From assembly GCF_004014855.1 (NCBI RefSeq), contig NZ_CP034930.1:2771716-2835715 (forward strand): 64,000 nucleotides of DNA. The letters are read 5' to 3'. The notes under the pieces are model-generated. The model was not told the origin of the DNA and searched no databases. It saw only the letters and a list, made by a program, of their open reading frames with translations. Positions 10,301-18,941 of the stretch are shown here, piece by piece (position 1 is the stretch's first letter; each line of letters begins with the position of its first letter). The DNA comes from Apibacter raozihei (lineage in GTDB: Bacteria > Bacteroidota > Bacteroidia > Flavobacteriales > Weeksellaceae). The translations under genes and the position numbers were made by a program.

Positions 10301-10652
10301 CTGAAATTACTTCATTACTTTTCTCACCTTGACGAATGTGCATAGTTCCTTCATAGCTAATGTAACGAGTAATTGCACCGCCAATAAAAATGAAAATAAA
10401 TGCAAGGTGAAAAACGAGAATCGGCCATTTTTTAAGTTTCCATAACTGATATTTTTGCATATTCCCAATAAAATTTAAAATAAGTATCAGCATTACTAAC
10501 TCAAACCATTTGGCATTATATATTAGTGCTTTGGCTGTAGGTGTACCGTAGTCATTCTCAACGAAGGTGGCACAAGCCATTGATACCGCATAGATAACAA
10601 GCATAACTGCTGTTGTTTTCGTAGAAAATAATAGAGCAAGAATTTTCTTCAT
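7305..10652 (-). CDS. ccsBA: Fused cytochrome c biogenesis protein CcsBA (ResB-CcsA)
   Basis: 1115 residues. This system II synthetase exports haem and attaches it to CXXCH apocytochromes outside the membrane. The N-terminal half is ResB/CcsB-like: three membrane segments within residues 8-95, a long periplasmic domain, and another segment near 432-455. The C-terminal half (from ~795) is CcsA-like, with many membrane segments and the tryptophan-rich haem-handling WWD motif at ~1005-1020 (WANESWGRYWSWDPKETW). Between them, after a hydrophobic stretch at ~478-493, lies a His-rich insert (~495-550) with THVHSDGTVHS and NAHNHPKQ. The fusion is the form common in Bacteroidota. It is followed by arfB after 5 bp. 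Confidence 0.95.
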   Translation of the reverse strand: MKKILALLFSTKTTAVMLVIYAVSMACATFVENDYGTPTAKALIYNAKWFELVMLILILNFIGNMQKYQLWKLKKWPILVFHLAFIFIFIGGAITRYISYEGTMHIRQGEKSNEVISEATFFKVQIANAQGETRAYQDVPFTLTSKNIPILLKPFQKDFKAQYDFYGKKVRVKTIDYIPRAQDSVQFSNTGKPILHIVTIGEGGRENVYIEEGSARQVQNATISFNAPMPQAINITIKNGEMSLTSPMMGRRLIMATQEEVAVDGEDKIQQLHLASLYQFPNASFVVPQPPKQGKIIYFEGDKNKNQSSPDLIFMEVSTDKETQNISFYGKKGMTGVQKQVLLDNLLVSVGYGAKIYKTEPFYLKLDEFIMERYPGSNSPSSYESKVSIIDEGKETPYKIYMNHILNYKGYRFFQSSFDQDLKGTILSVNHDFWGTTVTYIGYALLILGMFVTLFWKGTRFWKLNDQLKKISQNKKTYLILLLLSSLLLSSQTIDMHGTEDGKIKKETVIKNSNDTHVHSDGTVHSNNEIYTPEVEPTAENAHNHPKQEKSSSIPATPLDPKIFAESIKIPKEHSDKFGSLLVQSFDGRIEPVNTLALEILRKLHKSNNFYNLDANQFLISISIDPMSWAQVPLIKIGNRGGDELKKRVKADDEGYTTLINLYPAGSDGSPRFILEEDFKKAFAKKPADQSNYDKEVIEINDKLQVMEALIAGLYLRFIPLQNDPNHTWTSWITSDFKENDIALDLIGGYFKSVISAEETGNWGTADKQLQVVSEYQHKWGGQVIPSEAKVKWEIRYNNWDVFFKMMILYAIVGTLLLIVAFAKLFLIKLKTISIFEYILLGIIFLGFIIHGLGLGVRWFVSGHEPWSNGYEAVMFISWIGVLAGFLLYKNRNGFIPAAGCLVAVILMGFAHGGDQMNPQITPLVPVLKSYWLMIHVAVITSSYGFFGLSALIGTVVLLLFIINNKRISHKVEDSIRELTIVNEISLAIGIFLLTIGTFLGGIWANESWGRYWSWDPKETWAFISVIIYAVVLHLRLVPGWRGRYIFNLLSLLAFSSVIMTYFGVNYYLSGLHSYAQGDPVPIPLWVYIVIVIVIILAIVSYILHNRNFKEVKKV

Positions 10653-10775
10653 AATTTATTTACCCTTGTAATTAAAATCTGTCAAAAATACATTAAGTAT
10701 ATTCGATAGCAAAATGTTTGTAATAAAAAAGATGGAAGTTAGGATTGTTCTAAATTATAGCTGTCATTCTTACTT

Positions 10776-11459
10776 TTATTGAATTTGGTTTTTTGATCCT
10801 ACAATTGGTTTTAAATCACCAAATTCGTAGGCTCTTATCAGTATAGATTCAACATAAGCATCATCTCTGATATGATAAGGATCAAAAGGTTCTTTTAAAT
10901 CTATATCAAATGCTCCTGCTTTAGCATTCCACCAAAATGCAGACCATCCGTTTTTTAATTCTTTAATAATGTCATAAACACTTTTACCTGTAGATCTGTA
11001 CATGAGTTTAGAAAAAATTTTACCTTCAGACTTTGTTAATTTCTTCAATTGTGTTTCGTATTTTTCTGAAAGTTCCTTCTGCCTTTTTTTTATATATTTT
11101 TTAAAATCAGAACTATTATTATCTAACTTAATTGAATCTTGTAAGTTATTGTATTCTTTTACGGCTAATTCCAAATAGGGGTATAGATTGTATACTTTCT
11201 TTTTTAATCGATTATACTGGTATCTGTCTAATTGATTGTTAAATTTAGGAAGACTTGAGACATTAATTAATTTAAGATCAATAGATATACTATCTTCATA
11301 TGATTTAAAATCTGTCGCTTCTTCTTTAATAATTTTTTCAGGATCAAAGGAATAATTAGATATTGAATCTTGATTTTCAGATAGCGGTAAAACTTCCTGT
11401 GCTTTATATAAGCTGAAAATAAATAAAAAGAAAACCTTTATTAATACAGTGAGTTTCAT
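10776..11459 (-). CDS. DUF4294 secreted protein
   Basis: About 227 residues from the ATG at 11457-11459; an in-frame ATG six codons upstream (11477) is possible, but the shorter form begins with a normal signal peptide (MKLTVLIKVFFLFIFSLYKA). The C-terminal half carries the DUF4294 signature: YNLYPYLELAVKEYNNL, the helix KYETQLKKLTKSEGKIFSKL, then the tryptophan-rich GWSAFWWNAKAGAFDIDLKE and DPYHIRDDAYVE. The family is confined to Bacteroidota and has no assigned activity. It is divergent from the M42 peptidase gene, sharing a ~70 bp intergenic region, an arrangement I recall in related genomes. Likely periplasmic. Confidence 0.85.
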   Translation of the reverse strand: MKLTVLIKVFFLFIFSLYKAQEVLPLSENQDSISNYSFDPEKIIKEEATDFKSYEDSISIDLKLINVSSLPKFNNQLDRYQYNRLKKKVYNLYPYLELAVKEYNNLQDSIKLDNNSSDFKKYIKKRQKELSEKYETQLKKLTKSEGKIFSKLMYRSTGKSVYDIIKELKNGWSAFWWNAKAGAFDIDLKEPFDPYHIRDDAYVESILIRAYEFGDLKPIVGSKNQIQ

Positions 11460-11487
11460 TAAAAAGAAAATACACAAAAATTATTCC

Positions 11488-11504
11488 CAAATTTACTATT
11501 TTTG
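11488..11504. promoter_or_regulatory. Back-to-back Bacteroidota -7 elements between DUF4294 and M42 genes
   Basis: TAnnTTTG occurs on the plus strand as TATTTTTG at 11497-11504, 24 bp before the M42 start, and on the minus strand as TAAATTTG at 11488-11495, 28 bp before the shorter DUF4294 start. Neither has a well-spaced TTTG -33 box, so the call rests on the -7 match and position only. Confidence 0.4.
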
Positions 11505-11528
11505 TAGAAATAAATTATTACAACTCTG

Positions 11529-12614
11529 ATGAAAGATAGTATAATAAATAAAAAATCGATAAAATTTTTAGAAAAATATCTCAATACTCCATCTCCAACC
11601 GGTGCTGAAAGTGAAGGTCAAAAAGTATGGATAGATTACATCAAACCTTATGTAGATGTTATTCAAACAGATAATTATGGTACCGCTTATGGGGTCATAA
11701 ATCCTAAAGCAAAATACAAAGTAGTTATAGAGGCTCATGCAGATGAAATATCCTGGTTTGTTAATTATATTACTGAGGAAGGTTTGATCTATGTTGTCAG
11801 AAATGGAGGTTCTGATCATATGATAGCTCCTTCTAAAAAAGTAAACATACATACTAAAAAAGGATTGGTTGAAGGTGTTTTTGGTTGGCCAGCAATTCAT
11901 ACAAGAAATTATACTGGGGTTGAGGAAGCTCCTAAGGTAGAAACTATATGGGTTGACTGCGGTGCTTCTTCTAAAAAAGAAGTGGAAGATTTAGGAATCC
12001 ATGTTGGGTGTATTATAACTTACCCAGATGAATTTTTCATTTTGAATGATTCCTATTTTGTTTGCCGGGCATTAGACAATCGTGTGGGTGGATTTATGAT
12101 TGCTGAAGTAGCCCGTTTACTTAAAGAAAATAATGATAAACTTAGTTACGGTTTATATATAACAAATTCAGTTCAGGAAGAAGTAGGACTTAGAGGAGCT
12201 GAAATGATTACTCAGACAATTAAACCCGATGTTGCTATTGTTACGGACGTAACTCATGATACTACAACACCTATGATAGATAAAAAGAAACATGGGGAAA
12301 TAAAATGTGGTAGTGGTCCTGTAATATCTTATGCACCAGCAATTCAAAATAATTTACGGGAACTGATTATTGAATCTTCTGAAAAAAATAATATTCCTTT
12401 TCAAAGGAATGCCTGTAGCCGTGTAACCGGAACAGATACTGATGCGTTTGCCTATTCCAACGGTGGAATTCCTTCAGCTCTTATATCCCTTCCTTTGCGC
12501 TATATGCACACTACAGTAGAAATGGTTCATAAAAATGATGTGGAAAACGTTATTAAAATGATTTATTATTCTTTGAAAAATATTAAAAACGAACAAAGTT
12601 TTAAATACTTATAA
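11529..12614 (+). CDS. M42 family metallo-aminopeptidase
   Basis: 361 residues. M42 enzymes are cytoplasmic dodecameric aminopeptidases with two metal ions. The metal and catalytic residues are in place: His70-x-Asp72 in EAHADEIS, bridging Asp183 in ALDNRVGG, catalytic Glu217 with metal ligand Glu218 in VQEEVGLRGA, Asp240 in TDVTHD, and the final His in the region HTTVEMVHKND. SGPVISYAPAIQ is also typical of the family. No signal peptide. It is transcribed divergently from DUF4294 and ends at a bidirectional hairpin terminator. Substrate preference (glutamyl, leucyl or other) cannot be read from the sequence. Confidence 0.95.
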   Translation: MKDSIINKKSIKFLEKYLNTPSPTGAESEGQKVWIDYIKPYVDVIQTDNYGTAYGVINPKAKYKVVIEAHADEISWFVNYITEEGLIYVVRNGGSDHMIAPSKKVNIHTKKGLVEGVFGWPAIHTRNYTGVEEAPKVETIWVDCGASSKKEVEDLGIHVGCIITYPDEFFILNDSYFVCRALDNRVGGFMIAEVARLLKENNDKLSYGLYITNSVQEEVGLRGAEMITQTIKPDVAIVTDVTHDTTTPMIDKKKHGEIKCGSGPVISYAPAIQNNLRELIIESSEKNNIPFQRNACSRVTGTDTDAFAYSNGGIPSALISLPLRYMHTTVEMVHKNDVENVIKMIYYSLKNIKNEQSFKYL

Positions 12615-12621
12615 AAATAAA

Positions 12622-12648
12622 AGGGAGCTTATTACAGCTCCTTTTTTT
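12622..12648. terminator. Bidirectional Rho-independent terminator
   Basis: GGAGCT at 12624-12629 pairs with AGCTCC at 12636-12641 around a 6-nt loop, flanked by A and T runs on the two sides. It lies between the convergent stops of the M42 peptidase (plus) and the nuclease gene (minus) and can serve both. Confidence 0.85.
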
Positions 12649-13754
12649 TATTTCCATTGATTTTCATCTATGGAATTTTTAATTTCTTCTGCTATTTTTG
12701 GAAAGAATACAAAATTTGTTAAATCTTCTAGCTCTTTTACTGTGAGCTGATAAAGTTTAAAATTTGTGTTATTTGTTGGTGAAACATTATCCATTTTATA
12801 TGCAATTGAAGTAAAATTATTTTTGGTTCTTTTGAGTAAAGCTTTAAAATAATATTTGGGAATTGCTATTTTATTTTTATTATTATCATAAGCATAATTG
12901 ATTTTTGAGTCTGTGGATGATGTAATCATAGCACCTGTAACTACATACAATGTATCGCATTGGTAAGTCCAGGTTCGTACTTTATTTTCAAGATTTGCCC
13001 ACAACTTTTGATTAAGATCCTTATTTTGGGGAGTCATATTTGAAAAATAAAAAGTCGTTTTGTTATTATTTTTTGAACTTGTCCTATCTGCACTCGGTAT
13101 CTGATGCCCTCTGTCATAACCAGAAATACCTTTAAACAAAGAAGCTTGTTGACTTTGAGATATATTTGGATCAAAATCCCAGGCATCTGTTCGACCAGAG
13201 CTTCCTATATAAGATGAGTGCATGGGATATGCCACCCAATAAGCAACCTTTTGTTCTGTATCATATAACATTGAATAGTTACGAATGGTCGGATTATCTG
13301 GTAAAGAATGCCTTACAAACATTGTGTTTGTTAAATTTTTTCTTTCAGGCAATTCTACCCAACCTAAATTTCCCGTATCTGTTCCCGGATTCGGCTCTTG
13401 GGTTAAACGTACTTTTAAATCATTAGATCCGTTTGAAACTGATATAATAGCACTCCTGCTTTCTGATGTACTGTTTGCATCTACTGATATATTAACTGTT
13501 GAGTTACCTACCCCTTGATCTGCTGAAAATGAAACCCAAGTTCTGTCTTTTTCATCAACGGTTATATACCACTGTTGCGTTGTGGTTATATTTAATTTTA
13601 CCGTTGTAGCAATAGAAGATATATTTACAGTAGATAATGAAATGGAAAAATTATCAGTTTCATTTTGTCCATCATCACTTGATGAGCAACTTTGATACAC
13701 CGATGATGAAATCAAAATTATTAAAGAAAAAATTACATAATATATATTCCTCAT
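12648..13754 (-). CDS. Surface lipoprotein DNA/RNA non-specific endonuclease with BACON domain
   Basis: 368 residues. The N-terminus is a lipoprotein signal ending at Cys23 (SVYQSCSSSDDGQ). The Ser/Asp-rich stretch after the Cys resembles the surface-export signal of Bacteroidota lipoproteins. Residues ~35-120 look like a BACON beta-sandwich (QQWYITVDEKDRTWVSFSADQG, ending VRLTQEP). The C-terminal domain is a beta-beta-alpha-metal NUC family nuclease, with DRGH at 214-217 (GYDRGHQIPSADRT; His217 is the general base) and the metal-binding Asn239 in SNMTPQ. Probable role: degrading extracellular nucleic acid for nutrients or phosphate. The gene stands alone between terminator and YqgE. Confidence 0.93.
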   Translation of the reverse strand: MRNIYYVIFSLIILISSSVYQSCSSSDDGQNETDNFSISLSTVNISSIATTVKLNITTTQQWYITVDEKDRTWVSFSADQGVGNSTVNISVDANSTSESRSAIISVSNGSNDLKVRLTQEPNPGTDTGNLGWVELPERKNLTNTMFVRHSLPDNPTIRNYSMLYDTEQKVAYWVAYPMHSSYIGSSGRTDAWDFDPNISQSQQASLFKGISGYDRGHQIPSADRTSSKNNNKTTFYFSNMTPQNKDLNQKLWANLENKVRTWTYQCDTLYVVTGAMITSSTDSKINYAYDNNKNKIAIPKYYFKALLKRTKNNFTSIAYKMDNVSPTNNTNFKLYQLTVKELEDLTNFVFFPKIAEEIKNSIDENQWK

Positions 13755-13894
13755 AATAGCTATACTTATTATGTAGCAATATATAAATTTATTTTTGTTA
13801 ATAATTTAACTTATTTATTAAATGCTTATGATTTATTTCAGTATATCTGTTTGACAATTATTTACAATAAAAAAATTAATCAAAAATTAATATT

Positions 13895-14437
13895 TCAGTT
13901 CAATTCAGGATTAGCGGGTGAGTTAACCCAAATAATATTTGTTTTATCAATCTTAATTAATTGATTTTTCCAAATATTCTCATCCCATTTTAGTATATTA
14001 ACTTTTTCACTATCTGTTACAAGCCAATCTTCTCTGTTTAATTCTCCTTCTAATTGTCTTTTCCCCCATCCGGAATAACCCAGAAAAAATCTTATTTCTT
14101 CTTCTTTAATTAATTTGTCGTTAACTGCATTTTTAATTTGCTCATAATCTCCTGACCAGAAAAAATCCTCATTAATGGATACTCCTCCTTGTATTACGTC
14201 TGGACGCGAATGTATTACAAATAAATGATCCTGATTAACCGGCCCTCCTACGTATACTGTCATATCTGTTTCAACATCCGGAATTAAATCAGATAGTTTT
14301 TTTTCGTATGTCTTATTAAGGACAAAACCTACAGCCCCTCTTTTCTCTTCATAATCTGTTATATAAATTACAGTTTTGGAAAAAAAGGAATCATTCAAAA
14401 TAGGTTTTGCAATTAATAATTTACCTTTGTAGTTCAT
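13895..14437 (-). CDS. YqgE/AlgH family protein (UPF0301)
   Basis: 180 residues. The family signature is present from the start: MNYKGKLLIAKPILNDSFFS, then RGAVGFVLNK, VYVGGPVNQDHLFVIHS, and the C-terminal FFLGYSGWGKRQLEGEL with NREDWLV. YqgE/AlgH proteins are small cytoplasmic alpha/beta proteins; AlgH has been linked to regulation of alginate synthesis in Pseudomonas, but a general biochemical role is unknown. It is divergent from pdxH with only 42 bp between starts, so their promoters must overlap. Confident in family, not function. Confidence 0.95.
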   Translation of the reverse strand: MNYKGKLLIAKPILNDSFFSKTVIYITDYEEKRGAVGFVLNKTYEKKLSDLIPDVETDMTVYVGGPVNQDHLFVIHSRPDVIQGGVSINEDFFWSGDYEQIKNAVNDKLIKEEEIRFFLGYSGWGKRQLEGELNREDWLVTDSEKVNILKWDENIWKNQLIKIDKTNIIWVNSPANPELN

Positions 14438-14479
14438 TGTATACTTAATTTACATCCTAAAATTACATATTTTTTCATT

Positions 14480-15127
14480 ATGGAAGATCTATCTGATAAA
14501 AGAAAAGTGTATAATTCAGGTTATTTGCTTGAATCTGAGTTAAAAGAAAACCCTATAGAAATGTTTAGAGACTGGTATTTTATGGCTGAAAACAGTTCTT
14601 TAATCTCGGAACCTAATGCCATGTGTATTACCACTATAGAAAATAATTTAATCCCTCGTTCACGAATGGTTCTTTTAAAGCAATTTACCTGGGAAGGGTT
14701 TATTTTTTATACCAATTATTTAAGTAGAAAGGGTAAAGCAATACTTGAAAACACACAAGTCTGCTTGCATTTTTTTTGGGATGTGTTAGAAAAACAAATT
14801 ATTATTAATGGTAAAGCAGAAAAACTTGCTGAAAATCTTTCCGATGGTTATTTTCATTCCCGCCCCCGCGGAAGTCAATTGGGAGCTATGGCATCACCGC
14901 AAAGCAAAGTAATACCTAATCGGGAATACTTAGAAAACAAACTTTCAGATCTAGATAATAGTACAAAACATTTAGAAGAACTTACACGTCCTGAAAATTG
15001 GGGTGGATACTTAATAAAACCTACCCAAATAGAATTTTGGCAGGGAAGACCCAATCGGTTGCATGATCGAATTATTTATGAATTAAATACGGATGGTGAA
15101 TGGGTGGTTAGTAGACTAGCTCCATAA
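14480..15127 (+). CDS. pdxH: Pyridoxamine 5'-phosphate oxidase
   Basis: 215 residues, the usual length. PdxH is an FMN-dependent cytoplasmic enzyme that oxidises pyridoxamine or pyridoxine 5'-phosphate to pyridoxal 5'-phosphate. FMN and substrate motifs are intact: SRMVLLKQFTWEGFIFYTNY with the phosphate-binding Arg, SRKGKAILENTQVCLHFFW, SRPRGSQLGAMASPQS, and the C-terminal signature EFWQGRPNRLHDRIIYE. PLP is the cofactor of the PseC and LegC aminotransferases encoded elsewhere in this window, though this is only a general link. It is convergent with priA, 49 bp between stops. Confidence 0.97.
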   Translation: MEDLSDKRKVYNSGYLLESELKENPIEMFRDWYFMAENSSLISEPNAMCITTIENNLIPRSRMVLLKQFTWEGFIFYTNYLSRKGKAILENTQVCLHFFWDVLEKQIIINGKAEKLAENLSDGYFHSRPRGSQLGAMASPQSKVIPNREYLENKLSDLDNSTKHLEELTRPENWGGYLIKPTQIEFWQGRPNRLHDRIIYELNTDGEWVVSRLAP

Positions 15128-15176
15128 AAAATGATTAATTTATGATTTAACTTATATTAAAAAACAATTAATCCAA

Positions 15177-17600
15177 TTATACAGGATCTACATCTATATC
15201 AATTTTGACGGATCGATATGCTTGAATCTGCATTAGTTTTTCAATTATATCTTTAATATATGTTTTAATATTTCTTGTTGATTTATTTGACGGATGTTTA
15301 ATTAATAATTTATAAATATATTGATTGTTTATACGAGGTATAAGGCCTTCTTCCGGGCCCAAAATATATGGATCCTGTATATAATTCCTTAAATATTCTC
15401 CTGTAATCGTAGCTACATTTTTTACTCTTTCCTGTTTTTTATGTTTAAATGTTATTTCGATTAACCTGAAATAGGGTGGATAAAAAAACTCTTTTCTATC
15501 CTGTAAAATAGCTTCTTTTGCCAGCTCGTAATTATTTTCTTTAACAAAGAGATAAAAAGGATTTTCAGGTTCAAAAGACTGTATAAGTACTTTCCCTTGT
15601 TTTCTTCTACCCGCTCTCCCACTCACCTGAGTTAATAACTGAATTGCTTTTTCTTCTGCTCTGAAACTGGGTAAATTAAGCAAAGAATCTGCTCGGATAA
15701 CTCCAACCAGTTGTACAGATGCAAAATCCAAACCTTTGGTAACCATCTGAGTACCAATTAATATATCTATTTCATGCAAAAACATTTTTTCAAATAAAAT
15801 TTCATACGCATGTTTTTTCTTCATTGTATCCACATCCATTCTGGCTACGCGCGCTTCAGGAAAAAGAATTTTAATTTCTTCCTCAATTTGCTGAGTACCA
15901 ATACCTTTTGTTTCTAACGAATGAGAGTGACAATTTGGACAACGATTGGGTAATGCCATAGAATATCCACAATAATGGCATCTTAATGCAGAAGTTGCTT
16001 TATGGTAAGTCAGTGAAACATCACAATTTGGGCAACTTGGAGAATGACCACAACTGTTGCATTCCAAAATGGGAGAAAATCCTCTTCTATTGTGAAATAA
16101 TATAATCTGGTGTTTTTGTTCCAGATTTTTTTTTATTTCTTCGTTTAATTCTAATGAGATATTGGGAGAAACAGTCGGTTTTTTTAAAGAAATCATTTCC
16201 GTTTCCGGTAAATTTATTTTACCAAAACGCTCTTTTAATTCAACCCAACCAAATTTCCCTAACTCATGATTATAAAAACTTTCCATTGAAGGAGTTGCTG
16301 AGCCTAAAAGAATTTTTGATTTATTTTGTTTTGCCAATATCTGAATACAATCTCTGGCTTGATAATAAGGTCTTGTATCGTTTTGCTTATATGAACTGTC
16401 ATGTTCTTCATCTACAATTATTAAACCTAATTGACTTAAAGGTAAAAAAATTGCAGATCGAGCTCCTATAATAATTTTATATTTGTTATTCAGGGTATTT
16501 TTCCAAATTTCTACCCTTTCGTTCTGACTAAGTTTAGAATGATAAATACCTACTTCATCTCCAAATCTTTTCTGTATTTTACCTACCAACTGAGTAGTTA
16601 TCGATATTTCAGGAAGTAATAATAAAGAGTTCTTATTTTGAGAAATTTGTTTTTCAATCAGCTGAAAGTATAGTTCTGTTTTACCTGAACCAGTTATTCC
16701 ATGTAATACTACGGTAGAAAATTTTTGAAACTGTTCCTCAATTTCCTGTAATGATTTTGTTTGCGCTTCAGAAAGTTGGAAAGCATCTTCAATATTATCA
16801 TCATATTCTTCCATTCTATCTTTTTGCAATTGAAACTCTTCTAAAAAATGTTTTTCAACTAAACCTTTTACAACTGATTGTGAATATTTATCAACTAATT
16901 CTTTTTTTTCAATATAAGTGGTTCTTTGTTGTTGTATTTGGATAAAAAACAAAAATGCTTCCCTTTGTTTAGGGGCTCTATCAATTTCAGCTAGTGCATT
17001 TTTAAATATTTCTGCATTATCAAAATCCGGGTTTAGCTGAAGATAAGTAATTTTTTTTGGTTTGTATTTTTCAATAACCTGTTCATCTAATTCTAAAAGA
17101 TTTTTGTCATATAAAGATCTTATAGTTGGTATGATATATTTTTTTGCAAGAAATGCTTCAACCTCTTTTAAATTAATAGAGGTTTTGATTTCCAGGCTCT
17201 GCATAACAAAAGTTTCTTTTTCATCTAATTCTTCCCAGGGAATCTCTTTTATAGTCTTTCTTATAAATGTTTCGCTTTCCAATTTAAGAGCTGAAGGAAA
17301 TGCATTACGATACACGTCTCCTAAAGAACATAAATAATATTCTGAAATCCATTTCCAAAAAGATATTTGTTGAGACATTACCATGGGATAATCTTCTAAT
17401 ATAGAGTAAATTTCCTTGGTTTTGTAAAGTTCTGGTTTTCGATTATGTACTTCTTCAACTATTGCAGTATATAATTTTTTTCCACCAAAAGGAACTACTA
17501 CTCGTTGTCCCACGCAAATATCATCCTTTAACTCATCAGGTATCTGATAAGTAAAAACTCCATCTATGGATAAAGGAATGATAACATTAGCAAATTTCAA
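15177..17600 (-). CDS. priA: Primosomal protein N' (replication restart helicase PriA)
   Basis: 807 residues. PriA recognises stalled forks and D-loops and reloads the replicative helicase. An N-terminal 3'-end-binding domain (FANVIIPLSIDGVFTYQIP, VVVPFG) is followed by the helicase core: Walker A GITGSGKTELYF at about residue 300, DEEH box (VDEEHDSSYKQ) at about 397, and GSATPSMES. The Zn region inserted between helicase lobes has paired Cys motifs (CNSCGHSPSCPNCD, CHYCGYSMALPNRCPNCH). Motifs V and VI are present (GTQMVTKGLDF, QVSGRAGR). Full length. It follows queG on the same strand after 79 bp. Confidence 0.97.
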   Translation of the reverse strand: MKFANVIIPLSIDGVFTYQIPDELKDDICVGQRVVVPFGGKKLYTAIVEEVHNRKPELYKTKEIYSILEDYPMVMSQQISFWKWISEYYLCSLGDVYRNAFPSALKLESETFIRKTIKEIPWEELDEKETFVMQSLEIKTSINLKEVEAFLAKKYIIPTIRSLYDKNLLELDEQVIEKYKPKKITYLQLNPDFDNAEIFKNALAEIDRAPKQREAFLFFIQIQQQRTTYIEKKELVDKYSQSVVKGLVEKHFLEEFQLQKDRMEEYDDNIEDAFQLSEAQTKSLQEIEEQFQKFSTVVLHGITGSGKTELYFQLIEKQISQNKNSLLLLPEISITTQLVGKIQKRFGDEVGIYHSKLSQNERVEIWKNTLNNKYKIIIGARSAIFLPLSQLGLIIVDEEHDSSYKQNDTRPYYQARDCIQILAKQNKSKILLGSATPSMESFYNHELGKFGWVELKERFGKINLPETEMISLKKPTVSPNISLELNEEIKKNLEQKHQIILFHNRRGFSPILECNSCGHSPSCPNCDVSLTYHKATSALRCHYCGYSMALPNRCPNCHSHSLETKGIGTQQIEEEIKILFPEARVARMDVDTMKKKHAYEILFEKMFLHEIDILIGTQMVTKGLDFASVQLVGVIRADSLLNLPSFRAEEKAIQLLTQVSGRAGRRKQGKVLIQSFEPENPFYLFVKENNYELAKEAILQDRKEFFYPPYFRLIEITFKHKKQERVKNVATITGEYLRNYIQDPYILGPEEGLIPRINNQYIYKLLIKHPSNKSTRNIKTYIKDIIEKLMQIQAYRSVKIDIDVDPV

Positions 17601-17679
17601 TATTTTTGAATTTTTAAGAGATCAAAGATACGATTTTATAGGTAGTTTTTAAACTTCCGGTTAGAAGCTTTTCCAACTA

Positions 17680-18606
17680 TTACTCATCTTTATTAAAATC
17701 AATATTTCTCTTAAAACCTGTAAATTTTGTTCTTTTGACAGCAGATCCTTTAAAAAGATTACTAAAAGCTTCTTGTTGTAAATCCTGCCAATCTTTACGA
17801 GTAAAATGAAGTAATTCCGGAGGTGGTTCAAATTGAGGCTCCGAATGCTGTTTTGAAAATCTATTCCAAGGACAAACATCCTGACATACATCACATCCAA
17901 AAATCCAATCCTGCATTTTACCTTTAAATTCTTCTGGGATTTGGTCTTTCAGTTCAATGGTAAGATATGAAATACATTTATTTGCATCTATAACTCCATT
18001 TTTAACAATTGCCTGAGTAGGACAAGCATCTATGCAACGGGTGCAGCTCCCACAATGATCTGTTTTAAGTGGATAATCATACTCAAGCTCTAAATCACAA
18101 ATTATCTCAGCTAAAAAGAAAAAAGATCCTTTTTGTTTAGATAGCAACAGTGAATTTTTCCCAATCCAACCTAAACCTGACTTTTTTGCCCAAGTTCTCT
18201 CCATTACAGGTGCTGAATCGGTAAAAACCCTATATGTGAATTCTCCAATATGTTTTTGAATTTCTAAGACTAACTGACCAAGTTTTTCTTTTATGACTGT
18301 ATGATAATCTTTACCATACGCATATTTCGCAATTTTATATGAATCTGAGTTCTGTTTATGTTCAGGATAATAATTATATAAAAATGAAATAACAGATTTT
18401 GCACCTTCAACTAATAAGGAGGGATTCAATCTTTTATCAAAGTTTTTTTCAAGGTAATGCATTTTACCTTGATAGCCTTTGTTTAACCATAATTCTAAAT
18501 TAGGTGCTTCTTCTTCGAGAAAACCGGATTTCGATATTCCACAGTCTAAAAAAGAATATTCAAAGGCTTTTGATTTGATAAATTTAGTTAACTCCTCTTT
18601 ATTCAA
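17680..18606 (-). CDS. queG: Epoxyqueuosine reductase
   Basis: 308 residues, typical length. QueG is a cobalamin- and iron-sulfur-dependent enzyme that reduces epoxyqueuosine in tRNA to queuosine. Two 4Fe-4S motifs are visible: [16 protein letters not shown] and [13 protein letters not shown]. The N-terminal DUF1730/cobalamin-binding region includes [39 protein letters not shown] and [10 protein letters not shown] -7-like TACTTTTG lies on the minus strand at 18623-18630, 17 bp upstream of the ATG. Probably co-transcribed with priA downstream. Confidence 0.96.
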   Translation of the reverse strand: MNKEELTKFIKSKAFEYSFLDCGISKSGFLEEEAPNLELWLNKGYQGKMHYLEKNFDKRLNPSLLVEGAKSVISFLYNYYPEHKQNSDSYKIAKYAYGKDYHTVIKEKLGQLVLEIQKHIGEFTYRVFTDSAPVMERTWAKKSGLGWIGKNSLLLSKQKGSFFFLAEIICDLELEYDYPLKTDHCGSCTRCIDACPTQAIVKNGVIDANKCISYLTIELKDQIPEEFKGKMQDWIFGCDVCQDVCPWNRFSKQHSEPQFEPPPELLHFTRKDWQDLQQEAFSNLFKGSAVKRTKFTGFKRNIDFNKDE

Positions 18607-18941
18607 TTTTTTAAATTATATGCAAAAGTAAAACTCATATGGGTTTAAATAAAATTTACTTTTTAGAAACATCAAATATCAATTAAGAAACTTTTAAACA
18701 ATAAAATAAACATTTGAACGAAACAATAATAATAGATTTTTATAATTTATTTATATAAAAATATATTTTTTTTAGCTTTTATATTCTAAGTACAACTATT
18801 TGAAAATAAATGATATAAACACATTGAATTAATCTAAATTATGAATATAAATAATATATTTAATGCAAATATTGTAATATATTATTTCAATATTGTTATA
18901 TTTTAGTAATTTTGTATTGACTATTATATAAAACAAACGCC
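18607..18941. other. AT-rich intergenic region between queG and the membrane-protein gene
   Basis: 335 bp, very AT-rich, with no ORF, hairpin terminator or repeat that I can support. It carries a -7-like element for queG at its left end (TACTTTTG on the minus strand, 18623-18630) and one for the rightward gene at its right end (TAATTTTG, 18907-18914), neither with a properly spaced -33 box. Nothing else seen. Confidence 0.6.

Noticed and set aside
17661-17900. 79-codon minus-strand ORF overlapping the 3' end of queG
   Set aside because: It lies fully inside the queG region in another frame; queG has intact iron-sulfur motifs there, so this is a shadow.
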